From Candidatus Saccharibacteria bacterium UBA1103 (GTDB lineage: Bacteria; Patescibacteriota; Saccharimonadia; Saccharimonadales; Saccharimonadaceae): a DNA stretch of 64,000 bases. The stretch covers positions 62,001-126,000 of the forward strand of contig DCBQ01000004.1 of the NCBI GenBank assembly GCA_002313515.1, given 5' to 3'. This document shows, in pieces, positions 63,577 to 64,000 of this stretch (its first letter is position 1; each line of letters begins with the position of its first letter). The position numbers were made by a program, and so were the translations under genes. The notes below the pieces were generated by a model. It made no database searches, was not told the DNA's origin, and saw only the letters and a list, made by a program, of their open reading frames with translations.

Positions 63577-63978
63577 TTACTTTGGATTGTTTTCTTGGTT
63601 GTCTACGCGTACTACCACGGTTTCGCCGGGTTGTAGCTGACCATCAGCCATGGCGCCGTCCTTATTGTCCTCGTTGAATGTTGCTACGTTACCTTGGTTA
63701 TCATCATCGTCGTAATAGCCGTTGCCGGGTTCAGTAGTATATTTCCAGGCTGTATCACCAGGCTGGACAACCTTGGTGGTAAATGAGTACTGGTCTGACT
63801 GTTTTTCTTCGCTAACGGCATTATGGATAGTGATGCCAATGCCAGTAGCTAGTGTTGTGGCCAGAGCTAGGGCGCCGATGCGGCGGGCAATGAACTTAGG
63901 TGCCTTATTGCGGTTTTCCCAAGCCTGCGCCATGTCAATTTTGTTATTTGTGTTATTCGATTCAAAATTATTTTTCAT
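63577..63978 (-). CDS. Membrane-anchored LysM-like protein, 133 aa
   Basis: A basic cytoplasmic N-terminus (about 1-32) contains KAPKFIARRIG. One hydrophobic segment follows (ALALATTLATGIGITIHNAV, about 35-54). The outer part begins TTKVVQPGDTAWKYTTEPG, the first half of a LysM motif (hydrophobic-x-x-GDT-x-W). An acidic insert (YYDDDDNQG) and LQPGETVVVRV form the last strand. LysM domains bind peptidoglycan, so a wall-attached lipoprotein-like role is likely. TATTAT ends 7 nt before the ATG on the minus strand. The gene is complete. Confidence 0.65.
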   Translation of the reverse strand: MKNNFESNNTNNKIDMAQAWENRNKAPKFIARRIGALALATTLATGIGITIHNAVSEEKQSDQYSFTTKVVQPGDTAWKYTTEPGNGYYDDDDNQGNVATFNEDNKDGAMADGQLQPGETVVVRVDNQENNPK

Positions 63979-63985
63979 AACATCA

Positions 63986-63991
63986 ATAATA
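63986..63991 (-). promoter_or_regulatory. -10 box of the LysM-like gene
   Basis: TATTAT on the minus strand (complement of 63986-63991), with 7 nt to the ATG; the -35 box would lie at or beyond the window edge. Confidence 0.45.
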
Positions 63992-64000
63992 CTAACATAA

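Overview
The window looks like chromosomal DNA from a streamlined, host-associated member of the Candidate Phyla Radiation, most likely Candidatus Saccharibacteria (TM7). This is inferred from protein character, compact gene spacing and small auxiliary proteins, not from a marker such as 16S rRNA, which is absent. TGA ends several genes (the DsbA-like gene at 38066 and the P-type ATPase at 59493), so the standard code applies. That argues against the UGA=Gly phyla (SR1/Absconditabacteria, Gracilibacteria).

Layout. 1-5.7 kb: clpC (5'-truncated), radA, hisS, tig. 5.75-11.1 kb: a strikingly AT-rich accessory island with small membrane proteins, a CPBP-like protein, a flavodoxin, an ABC-2 exporter, at least two decayed genes and a fragment resembling the TOPRIM/DUF3991 proteins of mobile elements. 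11.1-24.8 kb: clpP, a membrane-anchored methyltransferase, a multiply frameshifted pseudogene, rpoB-rpoC, hrcA-grpE, a DUF4234 membrane protein and dnaK. 24.8-38.7 kb: gpmA, an orphan 56-aa gene with its own promoter and terminator, an IPT/RCC1 surface protein, a heterodimeric ABC exporter, a P1B ATPase, a TylF-type methyltransferase, aspS, a CBS-domain protein, a DsbA-like oxidoreductase and a low-molecular-weight phosphatase. 38.7-48 kb: a DUF262/HNH protein, corA, a secreted HNH nuclease, dnaJ, a sialate-O-acetylesterase-like protein, typA, three tRNAs and a second corA. 48-64 kb: a two-component system, tRNA-Leu, a small membrane protein, a lemA-htpX-centred membrane operon leading into ligA, a candidate structured RNA, tRNA-Ala, a P-type ATPase, a MurF-like ligase, leuS and a LysM-like protein.

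Three themes tie the window together. (1) An HrcA/CIRCE heat-shock regulon. Four CIRCE operators precede clpP, hrcA-grpE, dnaK and dnaJ. In each, the 9-nt operator loop carries the promoter -35 box, with a -10 box 17 nt further on. (2) Leaderless transcription. At least a dozen genes have a -10 hexamer ending 6-7 nt before the start codon, so +1 should be at or next to the A of ATG. Some of the island genes and several operon-internal genes use Shine-Dalgarno starts instead. (3) Selective loss of zinc sites. RpoC lacks the cysteines of both canonical zinc sites and LigA lacks its Cys4 finger, while RadA, DnaJ and LeuRS keep theirs.

Physiology suggested: protein quality control, host-contact surface proteins, scavenging by an exported DNase and a glycan esterase, and metal or Mg transport. 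All positions come from reading the sequence; no database search was run.
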